Positions 1 to 6,175 of a stretch of DNA of 64,000 nt are shown here, piece by piece. The stretch comes from Butyrivibrio sp. LB2008 (lineage in GTDB: Bacteria > Bacillota > Clostridia > Lachnospirales > Lachnospiraceae): assembly GCF_000621565.1 (NCBI RefSeq), contig NZ_JHXZ01000014.1, positions 124,001 to 188,000 of the forward strand, given 5' to 3'. Position 1 is the first letter of the stretch; every line of letters begins with the position of its first letter. A program made the translations under genes and the position numbers. The notes under the pieces were generated by a model. That model was not told the DNA's origin, made no database searches, and saw nothing but the letters and a program-made list of their open reading frames with translations.

Positions 1-959
1 ACCATGAGACGGCATTTACTGTTTCAATCGATCACAAGGACACAACTACGGGAATATCTGCCGATGAAAGAGCGATGACAGCAAGGATGTGTGCGTCGGA
101 TGAGTGTAATCCGTATGACTTAAGAAGGCCGGGACATCTTTTTCCCCTTGTTGCCAAGAGCGGCGGTGTTATAGAGAGACAGGGGCATACAGAAGCAACT
201 GTAGATCTTCTTAAACTTGCGGGGCTCAAAGAGTGCGGCCTTTGCTGTGAGATCATGAAAGAAGACGGCTCAATGATGCGTGAGGAGGACCTTAAGAATT
301 TTGCAAAAGAGCATGACCTTACGTACATAACGGTCGCTGATATCGCTGAGTACAGAAAAATCTACGACAACCTTGTAGAGTGTGTTTCAATCGCAAATAT
401 GCCGACTAAATACGGTAAGTTCAAGGCGCATTGCTATATCAACAAGATAAACGGTGAGCATCATGTTGCACTTGTTATGGGAGATATCTCAGACGGAGAA
501 GATGTTCTTTGCAGAGTGCATTCCGAGTGCCTCACAGGAGATGTGTTCGGTTCAATGCGCTGCGACTGTGGACAGCAGCTTGATAAGGCGATGAAGATGA
601 TCGCTGAAGAGGGACGTGGAGTTCTTTTGTACATGCGTCAGGAAGGACGTGGTATAGGACTTGTGAACAAGCTCAAAGCCTATAAATTGCAGGACGAAGG
701 AGCAGATACCCTTGATGCAAACCTTGCTCTGGGCTTCCCCGGAGATATGCGCGAATACTACACAGGAGCGCAGATACTTAGAGACCTTGGAATTAAGTCG
801 CTGGATCTTTTGACCAATAATCCCGATAAGGTTTATCAGCTTGAGGACTACGGTATGAAGATAGCAAAGCGCGTTTCGATAGAGATAGAGGCGAATCCGT
901 TCGATAAGTTCTATCTTCAGACCAAGAAGATCCGCATGGGACATATCCTGAAGGTATGA
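1..959 (+). CDS. ribBA: Bifunctional DHBP synthase / GTP cyclohydrolase II, 5' end outside window
   Basis: Makes 3,4-dihydroxy-2-butanone 4-phosphate from ribulose 5-phosphate (RibB half) and opens GTP to the pyrimidine precursor (RibA half) for riboflavin. The reading frame is open from base 3 to the window edge, so about 318 residues are seen and the start lies upstream. The visible RibB part carries the conserved [10 protein letters not shown] and [13 protein letters not shown] stretches. The RibA part has the zinc-binding [17 protein letters not shown] region and the [14 protein letters not shown] loop (here [10 protein letters not shown]). It ends 148 bp before ribH, the usual order in Firmicutes rib operons. 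An FMN riboswitch, if present, would be upstream of the window. Confidence 0.96.
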   Translation, partial: HETAFTVSIDHKDTTTGISADERAMTARMCASDECNPYDLRRPGHLFPLVAKSGGVIERQGHTEATVDLLKLAGLKECGLCCEIMKEDGSMMREEDLKNFAKEHDLTYITVADIAEYRKIYDNLVECVSIANMPTKYGKFKAHCYINKINGEHHVALVMGDISDGEDVLCRVHSECLTGDVFGSMRCDCGQQLDKAMKMIAEEGRGVLLYMRQEGRGIGLVNKLKAYKLQDEGADTLDANLALGFPGDMREYYTGAQILRDLGIKSLDLLTNNPDKVYQLEDYGMKIAKRVSIEIEANPFDKFYLQTKKIRMGHILKV

Positions 960-1014
960 CGATTGCGAAAATATCAATCAAATAGGGATTTTATTAGATG
1001 GGACCACAATGAAC

Positions 1015-1060
1015 TCAGGGACTAACATGGTTTTGGCAATTGATAGAGTTTAGTCCCTGA
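1015..1060. repeat. 11-bp perfect inverted repeat between ribBA and ribH
   Basis: TCAGGGACTAA at 1015-1025 is exactly complementary to TTAGTCCCTGA at 1050-1060, with a 24-nt loop. No T-run follows, so it is not a normal intrinsic terminator. It could be an mRNA processing or stabilising hairpin that sets the ratio of the two rib products; this role is inference. Otherwise nothing is seen in the intergenic gap. Confidence 0.6.
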
Positions 1061-1107
1061 TATCATTTAAATACAAGAACATAAATAATGTTAAGGAGAA
1101 AAAATAT

Positions 1108-1572
1108 ATGAGAGTTTTTGAAGGAAATCTGGTATCGGAAAAGATTAAAGTAGGAATTGTAGTTGCAAGATTCAATGAGTTCATCACATCCAAGCTCCTC
1201 GGCGGTGCCGTAGATGCGCTCAAAAGAGAGAACGTAAACGATGATGATATCGATGTTGCCTGGGTTCCCGGTGCATTCGAGATTCCTCTTATCGCTGACA
1301 AGATGGCAAAGAGCGGCAAGTACGACGCAGTTATCTGTCTCGGCGCCGTTATCAGAGGATCGACATCTCACTATGACTACGTTTGCGCCGAAGTATCAAA
1401 GGGTGTTGCTCAGGTCAGCTTAAACAGCGGCATTCCTGTCATGTTCGGTGTCCTCACAACAGACAATATTGAACAGGCAATCGAGAGAGCCGGCACAAAA
1501 GCAGGAAACAAAGGCTTTGAATGTGCACAGGGCGCTATTGAGATGGCTAATCTTATCAGAAATTTGGGGTAA
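1108..1572 (+). CDS. ribH: 6,7-dimethyl-8-ribityllumazine synthase
   Basis: Condenses the butanone phosphate made by RibB with the ribitylamino-pyrimidine to give lumazine, the direct precursor of riboflavin. At 154 residues it has the normal length of the icosahedral capsid-forming enzyme. Visible family motifs are the substrate-binding ARFNEFIT near residue 19, WVPGAFEIP near 50, [14 protein letters not shown] near 80 and the [12 protein letters not shown] segment near 115. The start has an AAGGAG site eight bases upstream. It is the last gene of the operon, followed at once by a hairpin terminator. Confidence 0.97.
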   Translation: MRVFEGNLVSEKIKVGIVVARFNEFITSKLLGGAVDALKRENVNDDDIDVAWVPGAFEIPLIADKMAKSGKYDAVICLGAVIRGSTSHYDYVCAEVSKGVAQVSLNSGIPVMFGVLTTDNIEQAIERAGTKAGNKGFECAQGAIEMANLIRNLG

Positions 1573-1587
1573 AAAGATATACGCGAG

Positions 1588-1624
1588 AAAATCCGGGATG
1601 TAAAAGTCTCGGATTTTTTTGTTT
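1588..1624 (+). terminator. Intrinsic terminator after ribH
   Basis: AATCCGGGA and TCTCGGATT form a 9-bp stem (one G-T pair) around an 8-nt loop, followed by a long T run. It closes the rib operon. Confidence 0.9.
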
Positions 1625-1629
1625 TATCA

Positions 1630-1649
1630 TATATACGTTGACGTATATA
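1630..1649. promoter_or_regulatory. Operator copy 1 of 3 (TATATACG-N4-CGTATATA)
   Basis: Perfect 8+8 inverted repeat with the 4-base centre TTGA. It is the most distal of three copies before the HTH gene. The centre-to-centre distance to copy 2 is 35 bp. Confidence 0.8.
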
Positions 1650-1656
1650 ATTAATG

Positions 1657-1686
1657 TTGACTGCTATATACGTTAGCGTATATAAT
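1657..1686 (+). promoter_or_regulatory. Promoter of the HTH/nucleotidyltransferase pair
   Basis: TTGACT at 1657-1662 and TATAAT at 1681-1686, 18 bp apart. The -10 box lies in the right arm of operator copy 2, so a protein bound there would block RNA polymerase. Confidence 0.7.
1665..1684. promoter_or_regulatory. Operator copy 2 of 3, inside the promoter
   Basis: Perfect TATATACG-N4-CGTATATA with centre TTAG. It covers most of the spacer and four bases of the -10 box of the promoter at 1657-1686. Confidence 0.8.
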
Positions 1687-1698
1687 TTGGACAAGAGA

Positions 1699-1718
1699 TA
1701 TATACGACAACGTATATA
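1699..1718. promoter_or_regulatory. Operator copy 3 of 3, downstream of the promoter
   Basis: Perfect TATATACG-N4-CGTATATA with centre ACAA. It lies in the transcribed leader, 34 bp from copy 2 and 20 bp before the start codon of the HTH gene. Both arms are invariant in all three copies and only the 4-base centre varies, which is typical of a dimeric repressor site. Confidence 0.8.
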
Positions 1719-1738
1719 ATGAGTGCGAGGTAGAAGAT

Positions 1739-2302
1739 ATGCTTATAGACGAGTATATAAAAAATAAGAAAATTTCTTTATACAAGTTGGCAGAATTATC
1801 CGGAGTATCATATCCGACAGTATATAATTTGGTGAATGGCAAATCTGATATAAATAATTGTGCCTTGGGTAAAGTTTTGCCAATAGCAAAAGCGTTGGAT
1901 CTGTCAGTGGAAGATTTGGTCTTTTTATGCAATCAGAAATATACATTCACATTATTTAAGAGTGAACAATGCCATTTGGTGAATCGTATGGGCCAGGTCG
2001 AGTATGTTATTGAGGTTCTGGAAGATAAGAAGATAGATCGCTTTTGGAGATTATGTTGCTACGCTGAGGCAATGTATATGGTTGCCATGGTTGATTATCT
2101 CAGCAGATTAAATGATATCCCAAAGTGTACAAACTACAACTACATCAGAAGTCAAAAATTAAAAGAAAAGATTTATCCTATTGATGCGGTTATAGAAAAA
2201 AAGTTGACCAATAAAAATTCGCTTCTGAAAAAAATGGAAAAAGATGCTATTCCTGAGTTTTTAGCATTCAACATTGTCGAGGGAGATGTGATACATGGCT
2301 GA
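1739..2302 (+). CDS. HTH DNA-binding protein, candidate antitoxin/autorepressor
   Basis: A 187-residue protein with an N-terminal XRE-type helix-turn-helix at about residues 5-62 (KLAELSGVSYPTVYNLVNGK is the recognition region). The C-terminal half is not one I recognise; it is helical with aromatic residues (FWRLCCYAEAMYMVAMVDYL). GAGG lies eight bases before the ATG. The stop overlaps the start of the next gene by eight bases, so the two are translationally coupled. The three palindromic operators directly upstream make autoregulation very likely. A short DNA-binding gene overlapping a nucleotidyltransferase-fold gene matches the layout of type II/IV toxin-antitoxin pairs. Activity is not proven by sequence; a plain regulator is the alternative. 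Confidence 0.75.
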   Translation: MLIDEYIKNKKISLYKLAELSGVSYPTVYNLVNGKSDINNCALGKVLPIAKALDLSVEDLVFLCNQKYTFTLFKSEQCHLVNRMGQVEYVIEVLEDKKIDRFWRLCCYAEAMYMVAMVDYLSRLNDIPKCTNYNYIRSQKLKEKIYPIDAVIEKKLTNKNSLLKKMEKDAIPEFLAFNIVEGDVIHG

Positions 2303-3011
2303 TAATGATATCTTTTATTCAAAAGAAAATTTGGATAATTATCTTAAACAAGTAGGTAAAGTGTTTAGAAAGCTTAATGGAAAATATACTGATGCGGAAA
2401 TTATATTGATAGGCGGAGCAGCAATTGTATCAAGATTTGGTTTCCGTAATTCAACTACAGATATAGATGCATTTATAAGAGCATCTTCCGTTATGAAAGA
2501 TGCCATAAATATTGTTGGTGATGAAAATGGATTAAAAAGCGGTTGGCTCAATGATGATTTTAAAAAGACTCGTTCATATTCTGATAAGATACCGCAATAT
2601 TCAATTCCATATAAAACCTTTTCAAATATTCTTCATGTCAGAACTATGCCCGGACCATATATTATTGCAATGAAATTAGCTTCACTGCGTCCTTATAAAT
2701 ATGACAGATCTGATATTATAGGGGTTATTTCAGAAGAAAAAATAAGTAAAGAGGAAATCATTACCGCAGTGGAAAATCTTTACGGAAGTGTAGATTCTTT
2801 ACAACATTCTAAAGAGGCAGTGGCTTTTTTAGATGAAATCTATGGTGCCATAGATTTAAAAAATCTCTATGATGAGGAACGAAGTAGCGAGAGGAAAAAC
2901 TTTCAGCTCCTCAAAAACGCAGAAGCATATGGAGAACAATTATCTGCTGATAATTTATCAGATGTACTGGAAAGGGCAAAGAAGATAGCATCTGAGAGAA
3001 AGCAAAAATAA
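2295..3011 (+). CDS. Nucleotidyltransferase-fold protein (DUF6036-like), candidate toxin
   Basis: A 238-residue protein with the minimal nucleotidyltransferase signature: GG at residues 40-41 (ILIGGAAIVSRFGFR) followed by TTDIDAF with D56 and D58 as likely metal ligands. This arrangement is known from AbiEii/MenT-type toxins and from DUF6036 proteins, which transfer nucleotides to RNA or protein targets. The rest is mainly helical and ends in a lysine-rich tail. It has its own GAGGGAG ribosome site and overlaps the HTH gene by eight bases. The third acidic catalytic residue is not obvious. Whether it is active, toxic or merely a binding fold cannot be decided from sequence. Confidence 0.72.
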   Translation: MADNDIFYSKENLDNYLKQVGKVFRKLNGKYTDAEIILIGGAAIVSRFGFRNSTTDIDAFIRASSVMKDAINIVGDENGLKSGWLNDDFKKTRSYSDKIPQYSIPYKTFSNILHVRTMPGPYIIAMKLASLRPYKYDRSDIIGVISEEKISKEEIITAVENLYGSVDSLQHSKEAVAFLDEIYGAIDLKNLYDEERSSERKNFQLLKNAEAYGEQLSADNLSDVLERAKKIASERKQK

Positions 3012-3022
3012 TAATACTCGTA

Positions 3023-3682
3023 TTACGTTCTGTTTTTTCTCATATCAATATCATCCATAACTATCTTGAATAGAGCAGGGTACAGATATCCCCAAGACAG
3101 GTCAATCTCGATAAGTGCTTTGCTCTTACTCTCAACTCTGTAGCCTATTATGTTTCCTTCTTCTCCGGCAATAATGAGATAATCTCCTTGACCACTGAGA
3201 ATGAGTTTTGTAGATTCCTCATGGGCTATTTCACTTCCATAAAAGCCACCTACATATCTCATTTTCATGGATTTATCTTTATAAAAAAGATATGCGTGGA
3301 AGATATCTAATTTATCAAAGAACTGAAGCATTTCGCTAAGATCTGAATTAAGATTGGAACTGCTTACGTTTAAAAGATTTCCTGTGACTTTTTTTACTCC
3401 GGGATGAACATAATTATCAAGGTATTTCTTGTACTTCTTTTCTCTGGTCTTGGTAACCTTATGCCAATATCTCTGATTCCAATATGGATGATTTTCATTC
3501 TTTTCAAGTAATTTACAATTTTTCTGCAAGCATTGATGCTTCTTTAGCATATCTTTGGATAGTGCTCCAAGATGTCTGATATTATGACAATATGCTACGG
3601 TATTCTTGGGACTTGGCTGTCCCTTCATATAATCTTTATTTCTTCGTGTGGCAGGTGCTATATCACCCCAATTCGTTGGCAT
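3023..3682 (-). CDS. Unknown protein with N-terminal Cys/His-rich basic region
   Basis: I do not recognise this family. From the ATG at 3682 it has 219 residues; a GTG nine bases earlier is in frame, but the AAGGAAG site is well placed for the ATG. The first 90 residues are very basic and hold spaced Cys and His residues (CHNIRHLGALS, then HQCLQKNCKLLEKNE and HPYWNQRYWHK), which could bind zinc or nucleic acid. The C-terminal 110 residues look like a mixed alpha/beta domain with regular hydrophobic strands (YLIIAGEEGNIIGYRV). It is the last gene of a leftward run and converges on the nucleotidyltransferase gene with only 11 bp between them. Confidence 0.6.
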   Translation of the reverse strand: MPTNWGDIAPATRRNKDYMKGQPSPKNTVAYCHNIRHLGALSKDMLKKHQCLQKNCKLLEKNENHPYWNQRYWHKVTKTREKKYKKYLDNYVHPGVKKVTGNLLNVSSSNLNSDLSEMLQFFDKLDIFHAYLFYKDKSMKMRYVGGFYGSEIAHEESTKLILSGQGDYLIIAGEEGNIIGYRVESKSKALIEIDLSWGYLYPALFKIVMDDIDMRKNRT

Positions 3683-3737
3683 ATGCTTCACTTCCTTCTC
3701 AATATTACGGTTGCAATAAACATGTATTTCTTGAACA

Positions 3738-3866
3738 TCATTTCTTCCGAGAAGAAAGAAGCAAAATGATAAATATTATTATCAAAAAAGCATAAAACCC
3801 ATATTGAAGTAGCATCATTACAGTTGCTACCAAAAGACAAGATATTCCAACCCAAAATAATCCCAT
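3738..3866 (-). CDS. Tiny membrane protein, possibly the remnant of a longer frameshifted gene
   Basis: A 42-residue ORF with GGAG seven bases before its ATG. It is almost entirely one or two hydrophobic helices ending in RKK, as in small single-pass proteins. The same frame stays open upstream for about 24 codons (GLWDNSSEIILSSKRLNESL) but has no normal start there. An ATG at 3939 behind GGAGG is one base out of this frame (ATGGGAC would need to be ATGGAC). It may therefore be a frameshifted gene of about 66 residues or a genuine short ORF. It lies between the DUF3267 gene and the unknown gene in the same direction. Confidence 0.4.
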   Translation of the reverse strand: MGLFWVGISCLLVATVMMLLQYGFYAFLIIIFIILLLSSRKK

Positions 3867-3952
3867 ATCATTACTCCAATAACTTAAACTTTCATTTAAT
3901 CGTTTTGATGATAGAATTATCTCACTTGAGTTGTCCCATAATCCTCCCAGAA

Positions 3953-4483
3953 TTATGCCAGGGTCTTAAAATATCCTCGATAAAAAAATGAATTTCGCGG
4001 CATCATCATAATAAGTGTTGAATTTATAATATCAGAGCCGGCAATTATCGAATTGATCCATGCAATATACTTAAGATATATGCCAACGTGTTCAGAAACC
4101 AGATAAGAGCTAAAACCCACAAGGCAAGTAAGCGCAAGAAACGGTAAAGTCATGAAAATCCAGAATTCTCGCTTGGATAAAATAAAATCCGGCGTTAACC
4201 ACAAATATATACCGGAGCGATTTAAGTAAATATCGCCTTTTCGAAAAACAGTCGCAATATGTAGCAATTCATGTACCATATATGTTATTGCAAAAAGAAC
4301 TAATCTGATCATGAAGTGTCCTGCACGTAGCCTTCCCAGAGATAAAGCCGTTATAAAAAGTAATATCATCAATCCATATGCAAACCACATATAATTTCTG
4401 CGGAACCATTCATGCCGGATAAAAGGTTTATACTCATTTTCATCAATATCCATTTGGGGTAATTCTTTGCCAATATAAAGCAT
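3953..4483 (-). CDS. DUF3267-type membrane zincin (putative metalloprotease)
   Basis: A 176-residue membrane protein with HELLH at residues 71-75, the HExxH zinc motif, set in a hydrophobic helix as in DUF3267/M50-like intramembrane proteins. About four membrane helices are visible (near residues 32-50, 58-80, 110-130 and 135-160). A possible third ligand is the D/N pair in the last helix (IIAGSDIINS). A GTAGGAG site precedes the ATG by eight bases. Its substrate is unknown. It lies between a GNAT gene and a tiny membrane ORF in the ATPase operon, so it may act on a partner encoded there; that is inference. Confidence 0.65.
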   Translation of the reverse strand: MLYIGKELPQMDIDENEYKPFIRHEWFRRNYMWFAYGLMILLFITALSLGRLRAGHFMIRLVLFAITYMVHELLHIATVFRKGDIYLNRSGIYLWLTPDFILSKREFWIFMTLPFLALTCLVGFSSYLVSEHVGIYLKYIAWINSIIAGSDIINSTLIMMMPRNSFFYRGYFKTLA

Positions 4484-4520
4484 GTTTATTTGCTCCTACT
4501 TATTGTAAGTCATATTGCAT

Positions 4521-4934
4521 CTATATTTTCTTTATCATGATCATTTCCATAGGTTGCTCATATCCCGGAATATCTACGATAAATCCGCCACAATCCTTGT
4601 AACCAAGCTTGCGATAAAAATGTTGAGCATCCTCATCGACCTGCGTAGATGTCATGATCATTCCGTAGCCTTGTGATTTCATATCCTGTTCCCAGTATTC
4701 AATCATCTGCTTTCCGTAGCCTTTACTGCGATAAGTAGAATCAATAAAGAGCATTGTACAAAACGGCGTATTGTCCCAGAAAAGGTTATATCTAAGCACA
4801 CCGATAACCTTTTCATCTTCAACATAAACATACCCCTGCTTGCATGCTACCTTTTCATCAAATACCGCTTCAGGTAGATGCTTATCGAGGGAGTACCATG
4901 ATTCTTTATCTTTGAGTTCAACGAGTCTTATCAT
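4521..4934 (-). CDS. GNAT family N-acetyltransferase
   Basis: A 137-residue single-domain GNAT protein that would transfer an acetyl group from acetyl-CoA to an amine on a small molecule or protein. The acetyl-CoA pyrophosphate loop is seen as YRSKGYGKQMIEYW (motif A, R/Q-x-x-G-x-G/A), preceded by the beta strand CTMLFIDSTY and followed by the usual YRKLGYKDCGG near the C-terminus. A TCCGGAGG site precedes the start. It is 20 bp downstream of the ATPase gene and 37 bp upstream of the zincin gene, so it is probably co-transcribed. The substrate cannot be told from sequence. Confidence 0.85.
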   Translation of the reverse strand: MIRLVELKDKESWYSLDKHLPEAVFDEKVACKQGYVYVEDEKVIGVLRYNLFWDNTPFCTMLFIDSTYRSKGYGKQMIEYWEQDMKSQGYGMIMTSTQVDEDAQHFYRKLGYKDCGGFIVDIPGYEQPMEMIMIKKI

Positions 4935-4954
4935 AGTTATCCTCCGGAAAAAAA

Positions 4955-5998
4955 TTATCTCAATTCATTTTTTACGAACACATCAAATCTGGGCAAATTA
5001 AGTTTAATGATTCCTCTGCCGGAAACATCGATAAGTCCTTTGTCTCTAAGTCTTTCTCTGTACTGTGAAAACTCGTTTTTCTTTTGCTTAGTAAGTTCAA
5101 GCAGTTCGGAAACCGGCATGACATCCTTTTTTACTATGAAGGACATGAACCATTTATCTTTTTCAGACAGTTCGGACCACATCTTCTTATAAACGTAGTA
5201 GCTGAGCGCTTCATCAAATTTTATAAGAACAGATTCGGTTAATTCATGATTTTTTTCTTCCCAGATGTATTTACCCAAGGCCTGATAAGCAAAGGGATAG
5301 CCCTTTGTAATAAGCGCCATATCCATTGCTTTTTCTCTATCGATTCCGAATACCTTTGAATACTTCGCAGCAATTAAAGTAAGGTTGAGCGGCTCCATCT
5401 CATATTGCGGTGTTCTGTATAAAAAAGTGAGATTCTTTGCATTTTTTAAATTGCTGATGTTTTCATAGAGGCCTGCCATCAGCAGGAATATAGGTAATTC
5501 TTCCCTTATAAGAATCTGGAAACTGCTCACAAATTCTTTCATAAAAGCGGTATTGGATACTTCATCAACAGTTACGAGAACTTTTTTCTTTTTCTTTCGA
5601 ACTTCTTTAAGCATTATTTCAAGCGCAGATTCAATATCAGCGACAGGAGACTTGGTCTTGATATTAAGGCCAATTCCGAACTTTGAAAGATTAAGATTTG
5701 CATCAACAAATTTTGTCACGAATTCTCTGCTGTCATATAGCTTGCCTACTAAGCTTTCGAGCATATTTCTCTCAGCGTTCAGCCTTATTACAATCCAGTC
5801 CTCTGACATGGAAATCTTTTTCTCAATTGCAGTCATGGTTACAGTCTTACCGCTTCCTCTGGTTCCCGTAAGCATGAAGCAAGTATTCTGCGAATCTTCG
5901 TCAGTCATCTCCTGAACAATCTCATCGATTATCAGCTCTCTGCTTATATATTGACTTGGTACTTTTCCGAAATTTATTACAAAAGGATTTCGTTCCAT
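4955..5998 (-). CDS. AAA/ORC-like ATPase with C-terminal winged helix
   Basis: A 347-residue P-loop ATPase. Walker A is GTRGSGKT (45-52) and Walker B is VLVTVDEV with D145 and E146. The layout (short N-terminus, AAA core, sensor region, then a winged-helix-like tail at about 270-345: SELLELTKQKKNEFSQYRERL) resembles ORC/Cdc6-like and archaeal-type ATPases that bind DNA or act as switches. An AGGAGG site is seven bases from the ATG. It is the first gene of a leftward operon with GNAT and DUF3267 genes. Its promoter and leader hold six exact TATATAC repeats, possibly the binding sites of its own winged helix (inference). Its cellular role is unknown. Confidence 0.78.
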   Translation of the reverse strand: MERNPFVINFGKVPSQYISRELIIDEIVQEMTDEDSQNTCFMLTGTRGSGKTVTMTAIEKKISMSEDWIVIRLNAERNMLESLVGKLYDSREFVTKFVDANLNLSKFGIGLNIKTKSPVADIESALEIMLKEVRKKKKKVLVTVDEVSNTAFMKEFVSSFQILIREELPIFLLMAGLYENISNLKNAKNLTFLYRTPQYEMEPLNLTLIAAKYSKVFGIDREKAMDMALITKGYPFAYQALGKYIWEEKNHELTESVLIKFDEALSYYVYKKMWSELSEKDKWFMSFIVKKDVMPVSELLELTKQKKNEFSQYRERLRDKGLIDVSGRGIIKLNLPRFDVFVKNELR

Positions 5999-6011
5999 AT
6001 GCGGCTCCTCC

Positions 6012-6086
6012 TATATACATTTATATACTTTGTGAATACTTATATACTTCTATATACTTTTGGTATCATTATATACTTTTATATAC
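6012..6086. repeat. Array of helically phased TATATAC direct repeats
   Basis: TATATAC starts at 6012, 6022, 6041, 6051, 6070 and 6080, with a degenerate copy (TGAATAC) at 6033. Neighbouring copies within each pair are exactly 10 bp apart, one helical turn, so they face the same side of the helix. The 6070 and 6080 copies lie in the leftward promoter and the rest in the 5' leader of the ATPase gene. Such direct arrays are usual for operators of cooperative binders or for iterons. Confidence 0.75.
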
Positions 6087-6096
6087 TTTGCATCAA
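6068..6096 (-). promoter_or_regulatory. Promoter of the ATPase operon
   Basis: Reading leftward: TTGATG (6096-6091), a 17-bp spacer, TATAAT (6073-6068). One TATATAC repeat lies inside the spacer and another overlaps the -10 box. Confidence 0.7.
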
Positions 6097-6126
6097 TTGA
6101 CATATATTAGAAAAAAATATTATTAT
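6097..6126 (+). promoter_or_regulatory. Promoter of the exonuclease/BRCT gene
   Basis: TTGACA (6097-6102), an 18-bp spacer, TATTAT (6121-6126). It is divergent from the ATPase promoter with adjacent -35 boxes, so one bound protein could affect both. Confidence 0.65.
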
Positions 6127-6175
6127 CTTGTAAAAGTATTTAACGATAATTCGTAATCGGTTAGAAAGGAAAATA

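Noticed and set aside
1630..1718. CRISPR array or integration site
   Set aside because: The three repeats are short palindromes within one promoter, with no conserved long repeats or unique spacers of CRISPR size and no cas gene or integrase nearby.
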